From assembly GCF_900114625.1 (NCBI RefSeq), contig NZ_FOZL01000001.1, positions 2,418,001-2,482,000 of the forward strand: DNA of 64,000 bases, in the 5' to 3' direction. This stretch comes from Granulicella pectinivorans. Lineage in GTDB: Bacteria > Acidobacteriota > Terriglobia > Terriglobales > Acidobacteriaceae. The notes under the pieces were generated by a model that worked only from the letters and a program-made list of their open reading frames with translations, was not told the origin of the DNA and ran no database searches. The position numbers and the translations under genes were made by a program. This document shows positions 32,624 to 40,860 of the stretch, in pieces (the stretch's first letter is position 1; each line of letters starts with the position of its first letter).

Positions 32624-32898
32624 TGGAATGGGTACGGTCCAATGGCCACATCTTCCATCCATTTGGCCACAGTTTCCATGCATTTTCCCACGTTCTACCG
32701 TCCCGAAAATTACAGGGAAATGCCAAAGAAACAGACATAAAACCCCAAGAAAACCCTAAAACGCACCACAAATCCCCACAAATGCCAAAGTTGATTATTT
32801 TCAATCACTTACGGGTGTTCCTTGTCTGCGCTTTTTGATCGCGCCGCCCTCCGACAGGTCCTCCCAAAGCTCCACGCTCGCGGTGCGTGGTCGGACCT
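32624..32898. repeat. AT-richer gap with a 21-base tandem repeat
   Basis: This 275-base gap between recO and the convergent pectinesterase is much richer in A+T than its surroundings. At 32643-32684 two tandem copies of about 21 bases read TGGCCACAnnTTCCATnCAT. A stretch of C- and A-rich sequence follows. Short ORFs on both strands here are low-complexity, and I do not believe they are genes. No terminator is obvious. Confidence 0.6.
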
Positions 32899-33948
32899 CT
32901 AGTGGATCTTCGAGGGATCCCATCGGTCGTCGCCGGCCAGAAAAGCTGCGGGTTGCCACGGTTGGGCCTGCTCGGCCGTGAGCTGGTGGGAGAGCGGCTC
33001 GCGGGCGGACGGATTCGCTCCGGGGCCGGTGGAGTGGAACTCAGCGTACGTCGCTGTCTTCAGACGGTCGGTCTCACCCTTGTGCCACTCGGACCAGCCC
33101 TCCGGGGCGATGTGGGGGCCCATCGCGGTGCTCAGGAAGATCACCGTGGCGTAGTCCCTCCAGGGACGGCCCAGATACACCTTGCCCGCGCCGGGATCGG
33201 CCGTCAGGCGGCAGCGATCGAAGACATACGCGGAGTCTTCGCCCTGCTGGCGGCTCTGTGCCGTGATGTAGCCTCCCGCGGGATGCGGGACCGAGTGGAT
33301 CTCGCAGTCTTCAAACGCTGCCTTCGCGTTGCCGAAGATGAAGTCGACTTCGCCTTCGACGTAGCAGTGCTGGAAGAGCTGGCGTGAGGCCTGGCACGGC
33401 CCTCCCTTGCAGGGTTTGGAGCCGGCCATCAGAGTATCCTGCTCGCCGAGCAGGCGGACATTGCGCAGGATGGCGCGATCGGAGGTGATCTGGAGCGCGA
33501 CGGCCTGGGTGCGCGGCTTGCCGGTCTTGCCCCAATCGTTGGCAATCGTCAGGTTTTCGGCGTAAAAGTCGTCGCCGGTCACAAACATGGTGGCGGAGCA
33601 GAAGGTGCCGCAGGTGTTGGCCGCGCCGTTGTTGTAGATGATGACAACTTTGGTCGGATCTTTATCGACGCCGCGGAGCTGGATATTGGGGCGGTCGACG
33701 TGGACGACCTCGCGGTAAACCCCGGGCCGGATGAGGATGATGGCTCCGCTGGCAGGGGCGGCCTCGACCGCTTCGTGGATCGAGCCGTAGTCGGGCGTGA
33801 AGCCGTTGTGCTCGCCGCCGACCGTGAAGGTGACGGTGGGGGAGGGAAGTCGCGTGCGGATCTGGTCGGACTTCTGCGCGAAGAGCGCGGGCGCAACGAG
33901 CGCCAGGAGGAGCAGAACGGAGCGGTTTTTCAGGGTTGCAAGCATCAT
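32899..33948 (-). CDS. Secreted pectinesterase
   Basis: The 349-residue product has a signal peptide (about residues 1-24, ending APALFA) and the right-handed beta-helix of carbohydrate esterase family 8. The family motifs are visible in order: GSIHEAVEAAP, GVYREVV, QAVALQ, GEQDTLMAG (catalytic Asp region), VDFIFGNAKAAFEDC (second Asp) and YLGRPWRDYA (substrate Arg and Trp). It removes methyl esters from pectin outside the cytoplasm. It is divergent from an ExuT-like transporter 175 bases away, with a GntR regulator beyond, so the three look like a pectin/uronate utilisation unit. Confidence 0.92.
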   Translation of the reverse strand: MMLATLKNRSVLLLLALVAPALFAQKSDQIRTRLPSPTVTFTVGGEHNGFTPDYGSIHEAVEAAPASGAIILIRPGVYREVVHVDRPNIQLRGVDKDPTKVVIIYNNGAANTCGTFCSATMFVTGDDFYAENLTIANDWGKTGKPRTQAVALQITSDRAILRNVRLLGEQDTLMAGSKPCKGGPCQASRQLFQHCYVEGEVDFIFGNAKAAFEDCEIHSVPHPAGGYITAQSRQQGEDSAYVFDRCRLTADPGAGKVYLGRPWRDYATVIFLSTAMGPHIAPEGWSEWHKGETDRLKTATYAEFHSTGPGANPSAREPLSHQLTAEQAQPWQPAAFLAGDDRWDPSKIH

Positions 33949-34017
33949 CGTGGTGTCTGTCTACCGCGTTTATTCTTCCATAGATACGGGTGCGCGGGCA
34001 GCGCGGGAGGCGAGGGG

Positions 34018-34077
34018 TTGACATGTGTGGCGTGAGAGCAGATATGCTCAACCGCAGACACCTGTGTGATCGGACCA
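34018..34077 (+). promoter_or_regulatory. Promoter and FadR-type operator of the ExuT-like gene
   Basis: TTGACA (34018-34023) is followed after 17 bases by the weak -10 GATATG (34041-34046). About 20 bases further lies TGATCGGACCA (34067-34077), one base away from the TGGTCnGACCA operator of FadR-type GntR regulators. Repression just downstream of the start point would fit the regulator at 35670. Confidence 0.45.
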
Positions 34078-34123
34078 ATTTCCAGCCACTTTTTTTCGAG
34101 CGACTTTCCGGAGCGTACGCCTC

Positions 34124-35476
34124 ATGTCCAGTAAAACTGTTTCCCTGCCGCCGTCCGGATATACCCAGGACGCTCCGGCTGCTCCGAGTACGCGCTGGTT
34201 CGTCTGTGCGCTGCTGTTTGCCGCGACCACCATCAACTACATGGATCGCAACGTCTTCGGCTACATTGAGCCGATGCTGCACGATGCGGCGTTCATGGGC
34301 TGGAACCATGCCGCGGACAAGTTTCACCAGCCGGTCTTCGACAACAACTTCGGCAACGTGTTGATCTACTTCCAGATCGCCTATGGCCTTGGCTTCCTCT
34401 TCGCGGGACGGATCATCGACAAGCTGGGAACCAAGGTCGGCTATGCGATTGCGATCCTGATCTGGGGTATCTCGTCGATGGGGCACTCGCTGGTGACGTC
34501 GGTGCTTGGCTTCTGCATCGCACGCATCTTCCTGGGAATCGGCGAATCGGGCAACTTCCCGGCGGCGATCAAGGCGGTGGCGGAGTGGTTCCCGACGGCG
34601 GAACGGGCGAAGGCAGTCGGCATCTTCAACTCGGGTTCGAACGCCTCGGCCCTGGTAGCTCCGGCGCTGGTCGCGTTCGTGACGGCAAAGTACGGGTGGC
34701 AGGCGGCGTTCATCACGACGGGCTCGCTGGGCATGCTCTGGCTGGTGGTCTGGCTGCTGTTTCCATACAACCGCCTGCGCAGGGGATCGACCGAAACCCA
34801 GGCGAATCTGGCTCCCGTGCTGAGCGGCGCGAACTCAGGGTTGAAGTTCTATCTGCGGCTGTTTTCGACGCCCGGGCTGTATGCGTTTTGCGTCGGCAAG
34901 GGGCTGACGGACGGCGTGTGGTGGTTCTATCTCTTTTATCTGCCGCAGTTCCTGAATCGCAACTATGGACTGTCGCTCAAGGATGCGTACTGGTACATCG
35001 TGACCGTGTACCTGGTTTCTTCGGTGGGTTCGATCGCGGGCGGCTCGCTTTCGGGATGGCGGATGAATCGTGGTGCGTCGGTGAATGGCGGGCGCAAGTT
35101 CGCGATGGCGCTCATGGCGGTGTGCGTGATTCCGGTGGTCTTCGTGCCGCATATGAGCGCGTTGTTCCCCTCGAACGCCTGGCCGGCGACGTTGCTGATT
35201 GCCCTGGCGGCGGCAGCGCACCAGGGCTGGAGCGCCAACCTGTTCTCGACGCCGGCGGATATGTTCCCGTCGTCGGCGGTTTCGACGGTCGTGGGCCTGG
35301 GCGGCGCGGCGGGTGCGATCGGCGGCGCGATCTTCACGTACATCGTCAAGAAGAACCTTTCGCTGCACCAGTTGCTGGTCTTCTCGATGGCCGCGGGCGC
35401 GTATGTGGTGGCGCTGGCGATCTTCCAGTTGCTGGTTCCGAAGCTGGGCGCGCGGAAAGAGATGGTCGAGGCTTAG
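34124..35476 (+). CDS. MFS transporter, ExuT-like hexuronate family
   Basis: The 450-residue product is a major facilitator with 12 predicted helices. The N-terminal TTINYMDRNVFGYI and ARIFLGIGESGNFPAAIKAV segments are hallmarks of the anion:cation symporter group that includes ExuT and GudP. These take up hexuronates, glucarate or related organic anions with protons. The pectinesterase on one side and FadR-type regulator on the other favour galacturonate or its oligomers as substrate; this is inferred from context. The start ATG 34124 follows a leader with a candidate operator. Confidence 0.9.
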   Translation: MSSKTVSLPPSGYTQDAPAAPSTRWFVCALLFAATTINYMDRNVFGYIEPMLHDAAFMGWNHAADKFHQPVFDNNFGNVLIYFQIAYGLGFLFAGRIIDKLGTKVGYAIAILIWGISSMGHSLVTSVLGFCIARIFLGIGESGNFPAAIKAVAEWFPTAERAKAVGIFNSGSNASALVAPALVAFVTAKYGWQAAFITTGSLGMLWLVVWLLFPYNRLRRGSTETQANLAPVLSGANSGLKFYLRLFSTPGLYAFCVGKGLTDGVWWFYLFYLPQFLNRNYGLSLKDAYWYIVTVYLVSSVGSIAGGSLSGWRMNRGASVNGGRKFAMALMAVCVIPVVFVPHMSALFPSNAWPATLLIALAAAAHQGWSANLFSTPADMFPSSAVSTVVGLGGAAGAIGGAIFTYIVKKNLSLHQLLVFSMAAGAYVVALAIFQLLVPKLGARKEMVEA

Positions 35477-35669
35477 GAGCGTGGAGGGCGGCGGTTTCGA
35501 CCGAGGTTCGGAATCGCCCCTTTCCTGCTTCGCCAGAGACGACAGTCGCGTGATACCCTTTGGTTCACTCGATTTTGCCCTCGATTCCGTGTCGTTTTCT
35601 ACCGGTTCCGGGGCGCGAGTGCGCGCTTGTTTTGTTTGATTTCGATTGTGTTCAGGAGCACTGACTTCC

Positions 35670-36416
35670 GTGAAAAAAGAGCACCATGACGAGCCCGCCT
35701 CTCACAGCCAACTTACCCTCCAGGTGGTCGAGCACGTTCGCGCGCTGATCGGTTCGGGACAGCTTCGTCCGGGCGACAGGCTGCCGCCGGAGCGGGAACT
35801 GGCGAGAGAACTGAAGATCTCGCGCTCGTCGCTGCGGGCGGGAATTGGGTTTCTTTCGGCGATGGGTGTGTTGAAGTCGCGGCATGGCGCGGGGACGTTC
35901 GTGTCCTCGGGGCCACCGGCGCTGGATTCGAGCTCGCTGAATATCCTCGGGACGCTGCATGGCTTCAAGGCCGAGCAGATGTTCGAGGCGCGTCTGGTGC
36001 TGGAGGCCAATGTGGCGGCCCTGGCTGCGGAGCGGGCGACCGAGGAGCATCTGACGGAGCTGGCCGAAGAGGTCGCCGAGATGTACGCGGCGCTGGACGA
36101 TCCGCAGGAGTATCTGATCCACGACGTGCGGTTCCACCGGACCATTGCGCGGGCCTCGGGCAACCCGATTCTGGGTGCGCTGATGGAGACGATTACGGCA
36201 AATATGTACGATTCGCGCCAGACGACGGTGGGCCAGGCGGCCGATTTGAAGGAGTCGTCGGAGATGCACCGGGAGATCTTCCGGGCAATCCGGGCAAAGA
36301 ACGCGGCGCTGGCGAAGTCCACGATGGAGCAGCATTTGAAGATGGCCAGGACGGCGCAGGAGATCGAGGCTGCGGCTCTCGAGGGGGCTTCAGCCACCGA
36401 GACGGCGACGGTCTAA
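35670..36416 (+). CDS. GntR-family regulator, FadR subfamily
   Basis: The 248-residue product has an N-terminal winged helix (about residues 12-80: VVEHVRALIGSGQLRPGDRL, PPERELARELKISRSSLR) and a C-terminal FCD ligand domain (about 95-235: FEARLVLEANVAALAAERA, DVRFHRTIARASGNPIL, EMHREIFRAI) with the usual Asp and His positions for metal and acid binding. Such regulators typically sense uronates or carboxylates. GTG 35670 is preferred to an in-frame TTG at 35646 because AGGAG lies 11 bases before it. Candidate operators lie upstream of the transporter and just after its own stop codon. Confidence 0.92.
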   Translation: MKKEHHDEPASHSQLTLQVVEHVRALIGSGQLRPGDRLPPERELARELKISRSSLRAGIGFLSAMGVLKSRHGAGTFVSSGPPALDSSSLNILGTLHGFKAEQMFEARLVLEANVAALAAERATEEHLTELAEEVAEMYAALDDPQEYLIHDVRFHRTIARASGNPILGALMETITANMYDSRQTTVGQAADLKESSEMHREIFRAIRAKNAALAKSTMEQHLKMARTAQEIEAAALEGASATETATV

Positions 36417-36426
36417 CGCCGCGTTT

Positions 36427-36467
36427 GGTCTGACCGCTTCGATCCTCTCCTTCAAACAGGTCAGACC
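36427..36467. promoter_or_regulatory. Pair of GGTCnGACC sites after the GntR gene
   Basis: GGTCTGACC (36427-36435) and GGTCAGACC (36459-36467) both match the FadR-type operator core exactly and lie 32 bases apart, about three helical turns. They are also reverse complements of each other, so RNA could form a 9-bp stem with a 23-base loop. No T-tract follows. They may be an operator pair or the end of the gntR transcript. Confidence 0.5.
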
Positions 36468-36506
36468 CATCCGTGGTGTTTTCGGCATTTACCAGCAGTT
36501 TTCGGT

Positions 36507-36532
36507 CCATGCAACCATGGTTTTTTGCATGG
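36507..36532 (+). other. Hairpin in the metG leader
   Basis: CCATGCAA (36507-36514) pairs with TTGCATGG (36525-36532), about 50 bases before the metG start. It may be a leader structure of metG or a terminator for upstream transcription; the T-run lies inside the hairpin, not after it. Confidence 0.35.
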
Positions 36533-36584
36533 CGATCACGTCCAACCTGTGCTTCTGGACGGGACTGATAAACTTAGGGTTCCC

Positions 36585-38891
36585 ATGTCTGATATTGCAC
36601 AGTCCGCCCCGCAGAAGTTTTACCTGACGACCCCGATTTACTACGTGAACGCCCGGCCGCACATCGGGCATGCCTACTCGACGATTGTGGGGGACGTGAT
36701 TGCGCGGCGTCACCGGCTGCTGGGGGACGACACGTATTTCCTGACCGGGACCGATGAGCACGGGCAGAAGATCGAGCGGTCGGCGGCAGCGGCGGGTGTG
36801 CCTCCGCAGGAGTTTGCCGATGGGGTGTCGAAGACGTTCTCGGACCTTTGGAAGCGGATGGGGATTACGCATGATGGGTTCATTCGCACGACCGAGGAGC
36901 GGCATAAGAAGGGCGTGCAGAAGCTGTTTGCCGCGCTGAAGGAGCGCGGGGCGATTTACCTGGATACGTATACGGGGCAGTATTGCGTGTCGGATGAGGC
37001 GTTCGTCGATGTTGCGCAGGGGGAGCGGTGCCCTGACTGCGGGAACATGACGGAGACGATCACGGAGTCGAACTACTACTTCAAGCTTTCGGAGTATGGG
37101 GAGAGGCTGGCGGGGCTGATCGAGTCGGGTGAGTTGCTGATTCAGCCGGAGGCTCGGCGGAATGAGGTGCTCTCGTTTGTGAAGAGCGGACTGAAGGATC
37201 AGTCGATCTCACGGACGAGCTTCAAGTGGGGCGTGCCGGTTCCGGGCGATGAAGAGCATGTGATTTATGTGTGGTTCGATGCGCTGGTGAACTACATGAC
37301 GGGCGTTGGGTATGGCTCGGATGAGCCGGCGGAGATTGCCAAGTTTGAGAAGTACTGGCCGGCGGATTTGCACCTTGTCGGTAAGGAGATTATCCGGTTT
37401 CACTGTGTGTATTGGCCGGCGTTTTTGATGGCGGCTGGGCTGCCGATTCCGAAGTCGATTGTGGCGAATGGGTGGCTGCTGTTTGAAGAGTCGAAGATGT
37501 CGAAGTCCAAAGGGAACGTCGTTCGGACGGAGACGATTCTGGATGCGTTTGGTGGTTTGAAGCCGGATCTGCCGAAGAAGGAGCAGGATCTTTTTGGGGC
37601 GGATGTGCTGCGGTATTTTCTGCTGCGGGAGATTCCGTTTGGGCAGGATGGGAGCTTCTCGTTCGACTCGCTGGTGACGCGGTATAACGCGGATTTGGCG
37701 AACGGGTATGGGAATCTGGTGAGCCGGACGCTGAAGCTGATTGAACAAAGCCTTCAATCTGTGATTCCTTATGTTGATCTTCCAGCAGTTCCTGACGTAG
37801 ATCGTGATGAGGAAGCTTGGGAGTCATATGCATTCGGAAGGTCGAATCCTGAGGCGATGTGGTCAGGCAACCAAACGCCTTTTGAGACGCTTTATCAATT
37901 AGTGCGAAACACGGTCAGCTTGTCGAAATTTCAGAGCGAACTCTACTCTGGGTTTGCACTGAACGCTCTGCTCGCAGAGATTCAAAAGATCATTGCCTTG
38001 GCTGATGGATACATTTCTTCCAGGGCACCTTGGAAATTGGCGAAACAGGATAGCGTTGAAGCGCGACGTGAGCTTGAAGAAGTTCTGTACTGCTCCGCAC
38101 AGGCGATCCAGATCATTACCGGATTGTTGTATCCGGTAATGCCGTATGCGACTTCTAAGGTTTGGGAGCAGCTTGGGCTTGGGGATATTGAAGAGGCCGC
38201 CAGAAACGGTGAGTTGAAGGATTTGCAGTGGGGCGGTTTGAAGCCCGGTACGAAGCTTGGGGTGCTTGCCCCTATTTTTCCGCGAGCGGATAAAGGATTG
38301 ATTCAGGTTATGAGTGAAGTGGAAGCGAACAAGGTGGTTCCGAAGTCTGCGTTTACCGATGAGGTTGTGCCGGCGGCTCCCGTTGTGGATGCGACGCATC
38401 CGGCGGCTGGGCCACGGACGTTTGGGGAAGAGGGCGCGGGTGCGCATGTTGGGGGATCGGCCGCAGAGTCGACGGAGCGGGTGGGGACGCCTTCGCATAC
38501 GGAGGCTGTGGCTTCGGGGGTGTTTGCGGCCTCAGCGTTGGCTTCGGCTGTGCCGGATACTCCGCAGATTGCGATTGACGATTTTGTGAAGGTGGATCTG
38601 CGGGTGGCGCAGATTGTGGTCGCGGAGAGGATTCCGAAGGCCGACAAGCTGCTTCGTTTGGAGGTGGACCTGGGGTATGAGAAGAGGCAGATTCTTTCGG
38701 GGATCGCGGAGTGGTATACGCCGGAGGATCTGATTGGGCGGAAGATCGTGATTATCGCGAACCTGGCCCCGCGGAAGATGCGGGGGTTGGAGTCGCGTGG
38801 GATGTTGCTGGCGGCGAGCGAGGGCGAGAACGGGAAGCCGGTGCTGGCTACGTTCGGGGAAGAGATCGCCGTGGGTACCCGGCTGCGGTAG
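36585..38891 (+). CDS. metG: Methionyl-tRNA synthetase with C-terminal tRNA-binding domain
   Basis: The 768-residue product is MetRS. The class I catalytic domain starts FYLTTPIYYVNARPHIGHAY (HIGH signature), with a CPDCGNM knuckle, and KMSKSKGN carries the second signature. An anticodon-binding helical domain follows, then a linker of about 70 residues (Ala/Val/Thr-rich, near 590-670) and an EMAP-like tRNA-binding domain (DFVKVDLRVAQIVVAERIPK to the C-terminus). The start ATG 36585 fits the family; an upstream ATG has no support. Codon use changes around 37740-38170, where the sequence is noticeably poorer in G+C. A strong terminator follows. Confidence 0.97.
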   Translation: MSDIAQSAPQKFYLTTPIYYVNARPHIGHAYSTIVGDVIARRHRLLGDDTYFLTGTDEHGQKIERSAAAAGVPPQEFADGVSKTFSDLWKRMGITHDGFIRTTEERHKKGVQKLFAALKERGAIYLDTYTGQYCVSDEAFVDVAQGERCPDCGNMTETITESNYYFKLSEYGERLAGLIESGELLIQPEARRNEVLSFVKSGLKDQSISRTSFKWGVPVPGDEEHVIYVWFDALVNYMTGVGYGSDEPAEIAKFEKYWPADLHLVGKEIIRFHCVYWPAFLMAAGLPIPKSIVANGWLLFEESKMSKSKGNVVRTETILDAFGGLKPDLPKKEQDLFGADVLRYFLLREIPFGQDGSFSFDSLVTRYNADLANGYGNLVSRTLKLIEQSLQSVIPYVDLPAVPDVDRDEEAWESYAFGRSNPEAMWSGNQTPFETLYQLVRNTVSLSKFQSELYSGFALNALLAEIQKIIALADGYISSRAPWKLAKQDSVEARRELEEVLYCSAQAIQIITGLLYPVMPYATSKVWEQLGLGDIEEAARNGELKDLQWGGLKPGTKLGVLAPIFPRADKGLIQVMSEVEANKVVPKSAFTDEVVPAAPVVDATHPAAGPRTFGEEGAGAHVGGSAAESTERVGTPSHTEAVASGVFAASALASAVPDTPQIAIDDFVKVDLRVAQIVVAERIPKADKLLRLEVDLGYEKRQILSGIAEWYTPEDLIGRKIVIIANLAPRKMRGLESRGMLLAASEGENGKPVLATFGEEIAVGTRLR

Positions 38892-38932
38892 GTCTTCGCT
38901 GCTTCGGTAAGTGAAATGTACGATGGAATGAG

Positions 38933-38978
38933 AGGCAGAGAGAAACAGGCAAACGCCTGGTTCTTCTCTGCCTTTTTT
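38933..38978 (+). terminator. Rho-independent terminator after metG
   Basis: AGGCAGAGA and TCTCTGCCT form a 9-bp outer stem, and CAGGC/GCCTG an inner stem, followed by six T. It begins 41 bases after the metG stop. Confidence 0.92.
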
Positions 38979-39127
38979 GCCCGTCTTCTTTTGCCGGTAA
39001 GGACGACCGCGTTCTTCTTCTGGGGTAGGGAGGTGCGGCCTCCATGGAGAGACGCGAGGCGTGTTCTTTTCTCAGAGTGAGCAATACAAACCATCTTTCC
39101 TGGCCGTGATTCCCTATAAGAAGAGGC

Positions 39128-40219
39128 TTGAATCAGCCTCGGCTTTTCACGACGCTCGATGGTATGCGTGGCATCGCCGCTCTGGGCGTTGTGGTGCTTC
39201 ATCGTGCAGGAATTCTGGGACGATTTCATGCATCCCATGGGCACCTGGCGGTGGACTTTTTCTTTCTGCTGAGCGGGTTTGTGTTGACGTTCGCGTACCA
39301 GAAGAGGCTGGATAGCGGCTGGCCGACGAGGGAGTTTCTGAAGGTGCGGCTGGTGCGGTTGTATCCGTTGTATGGTCTGGCGATGCTGATGGGATGCGTA
39401 TCGTACGCGATGATCTCGACGGTCGGCATGGCGTCGATGTGGCAAGCGCAGTCGTTGAGCAGGCTGGGGCTGGGGCTGCTGCTGGTGCCGATCTTCTGGA
39501 ACCGCTGGGTTTTGTATCCGCTGAATTTTCCGCTGTGGTCGGTGATCTTCGAGATCGTGGCGAATGTGGTGCATGCGTCCGTGTTTCGGCGGCGGAGTTG
39601 GCGGTTTGTCGCGGCGTTCACGGTTGCGGGTTTTTTGGGGCTTTGCGCGCTCTTGTTCCACTTTCGATCGATCAACTATGGGGTGCGGAATCCGCATGCA
39701 GTGTGGGGGCTGGTGCGTCTGCTGTTCGGATATACATCGGGGATGTTGCTGTACCGGGTGTGGAGGTCGGGCTGGGTGAGGGTGAAGCTTCCCTCGGTGT
39801 GTGTGGTGGCTCTTCTGCTGGGCGTGCTGGTTATTCCGGTTCCGCAGGCGAGGATAGCGTTGTATGAATTGGTGTGCGTGGTGGTGGTGTTTCCTGTGAT
39901 TTTGCTGCTGGGGGTTTCGACGGAGCCACCGCAGGTGTTGGTGGGGACGTTTCGTGCGCTTGGTGTGGCTTCGTACGCGGTGTATGTGGTGCAGGAGCCC
40001 TGGTACCAGTTTTTGAACCGGGTTTGGATGCTGGTTCCGGGACACGGGGAGCTCACGTCGAGTTGGGTGTCCGGGACGCTCTACCTGGGGACGCTGATGG
40101 GACTGGCACTGATTCTCGACCGGTTCTACGATGGGCCGGTGCGGGCCTGGATGACGCAGGCGATGACGGCGCGGCGGCCGGCCGCGATGCGGAAGAAGGT
40201 TCCGCCGGTCGCGGCCTAG
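39128..40219 (+). CDS. Membrane acyltransferase, acyltransferase 3 family (OafA-like)
   Basis: The 363-residue product has about ten membrane helices and the acyltransferase-3 opening LDGMRGIAALGVVVLHR (catalytic-type histidine near residue 25) and AVDFFFLLSGFVLTFAY. Members transfer acetyl or other acyl groups to polysaccharides, peptidoglycan or lipids at the membrane. The likely start is TTG 39128, needed to include the conserved first strand; its ribosome binding site is poor. The stop codon overlaps that of the convergent cupin gene in the sequence CTAG. Confidence 0.85.
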   Translation: MNQPRLFTTLDGMRGIAALGVVVLHRAGILGRFHASHGHLAVDFFFLLSGFVLTFAYQKRLDSGWPTREFLKVRLVRLYPLYGLAMLMGCVSYAMISTVGMASMWQAQSLSRLGLGLLLVPIFWNRWVLYPLNFPLWSVIFEIVANVVHASVFRRRSWRFVAAFTVAGFLGLCALLFHFRSINYGVRNPHAVWGLVRLLFGYTSGMLLYRVWRSGWVRVKLPSVCVVALLLGVLVIPVPQARIALYELVCVVVVFPVILLLGVSTEPPQVLVGTFRALGVASYAVYVVQEPWYQFLNRVWMLVPGHGELTSSWVSGTLYLGTLMGLALILDRFYDGPVRAWMTQAMTARRPAAMRKKVPPVAA

Positions 40220-40671
40220 ACGAGTTGCTTGGGGGACTCGTGGCTTACTCCGATGACGAAGTAGCGGGCGGGGACGTTGCCGATGTTGCGGATGGTGTGG
40301 GCGGTCATGGAGGTGGCGAGGATGACGCCGCCAGGGCCTACTTTTTCCGATTTGCCGTCGTGCTCGAAGGCTACGGTGCCCTCGCGGATGAGGAGGATGT
40401 CGGAGGGGCGGTGCTGGTGGAGGGGGTTGGGGGTGGCTCCGACGGGGATGGTGGACTCGTGGATGGAGACGTACTCGCCGGTGAGGAAGGTGCCCTGGGT
40501 GACCTGTCGGGATTCGCTTCCGTTGGGGTTCTTCCTGGTGGGGAGATCTTCGTAGAGGAAGACGCGGGGGGTGCCGAGGATGGGGTCGCTGGGGTTGGGG
40601 AGGGGCTGGGATTCGGCGGCGGGGGCTAGAGCCAGGGCGGAGAGGCTGGTGATTAGGTCGCGGCGGTTCAT
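40216..40671 (-). CDS. Exported cupin-domain protein
   Basis: The 151-residue product starts MNRRDLITSLSALALAPAAE, a signal sequence with twin arginines that may use the Tat pathway. A cupin barrel follows, with the metal-ligand motif PLHQHRPSDILLIREG (two His and a Glu) and the second motif ATSMTAHTIRNIG. Such small exported cupins bind a metal, and their substrate is unknown. The ATG at 40671 is chosen because it starts the signal peptide. The 189-base gap upstream (40672-40860) holds no gene. Confidence 0.85.
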   Translation of the reverse strand: MNRRDLITSLSALALAPAAESQPLPNPSDPILGTPRVFLYEDLPTRKNPNGSESRQVTQGTFLTGEYVSIHESTIPVGATPNPLHQHRPSDILLIREGTVAFEHDGKSEKVGPGGVILATSMTAHTIRNIGNVPARYFVIGVSHESPKQLV

Positions 40672-40860
40672 GGGTGGAATCTTACGCCGGGGTGGGATGG
40701 GTGGGAAAGAGAACGAGTTCGCGGCGGAGAGACCCACATCTCAGAATCGAAACCCGTTCGGCAAGCTCAGGGCAAGCGTGTAGCACCCAGGTTGGTGGCT
40801 CTATCTCTTCGGTGGTGCGCTAGACTTAGGGGATAACTTTTTGAGCTGGAAAGCGTGACT

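Noticed and set aside
32610..32804. 64-codon minus-strand ORF in the AT-richer gap
   Set aside because: Its repeated Trp-Lys-Trp pattern comes from the 21-base tandem repeat, and it has no ribosome binding site.
32600..32900. Chromosomal replication origin at the composition flip
   Set aside because: No exact DnaA boxes (TTATCCACA) and no dnaA, dnaN or similar genes nearby; best matches have two mismatches.
40725..40775. Part of a CCCACATCTCAGAATCG-type intergenic repeat
   Set aside because: Only one arm is visible here, and recognition rests on memory of other acidobacterial genomes, so it was not listed as a feature.
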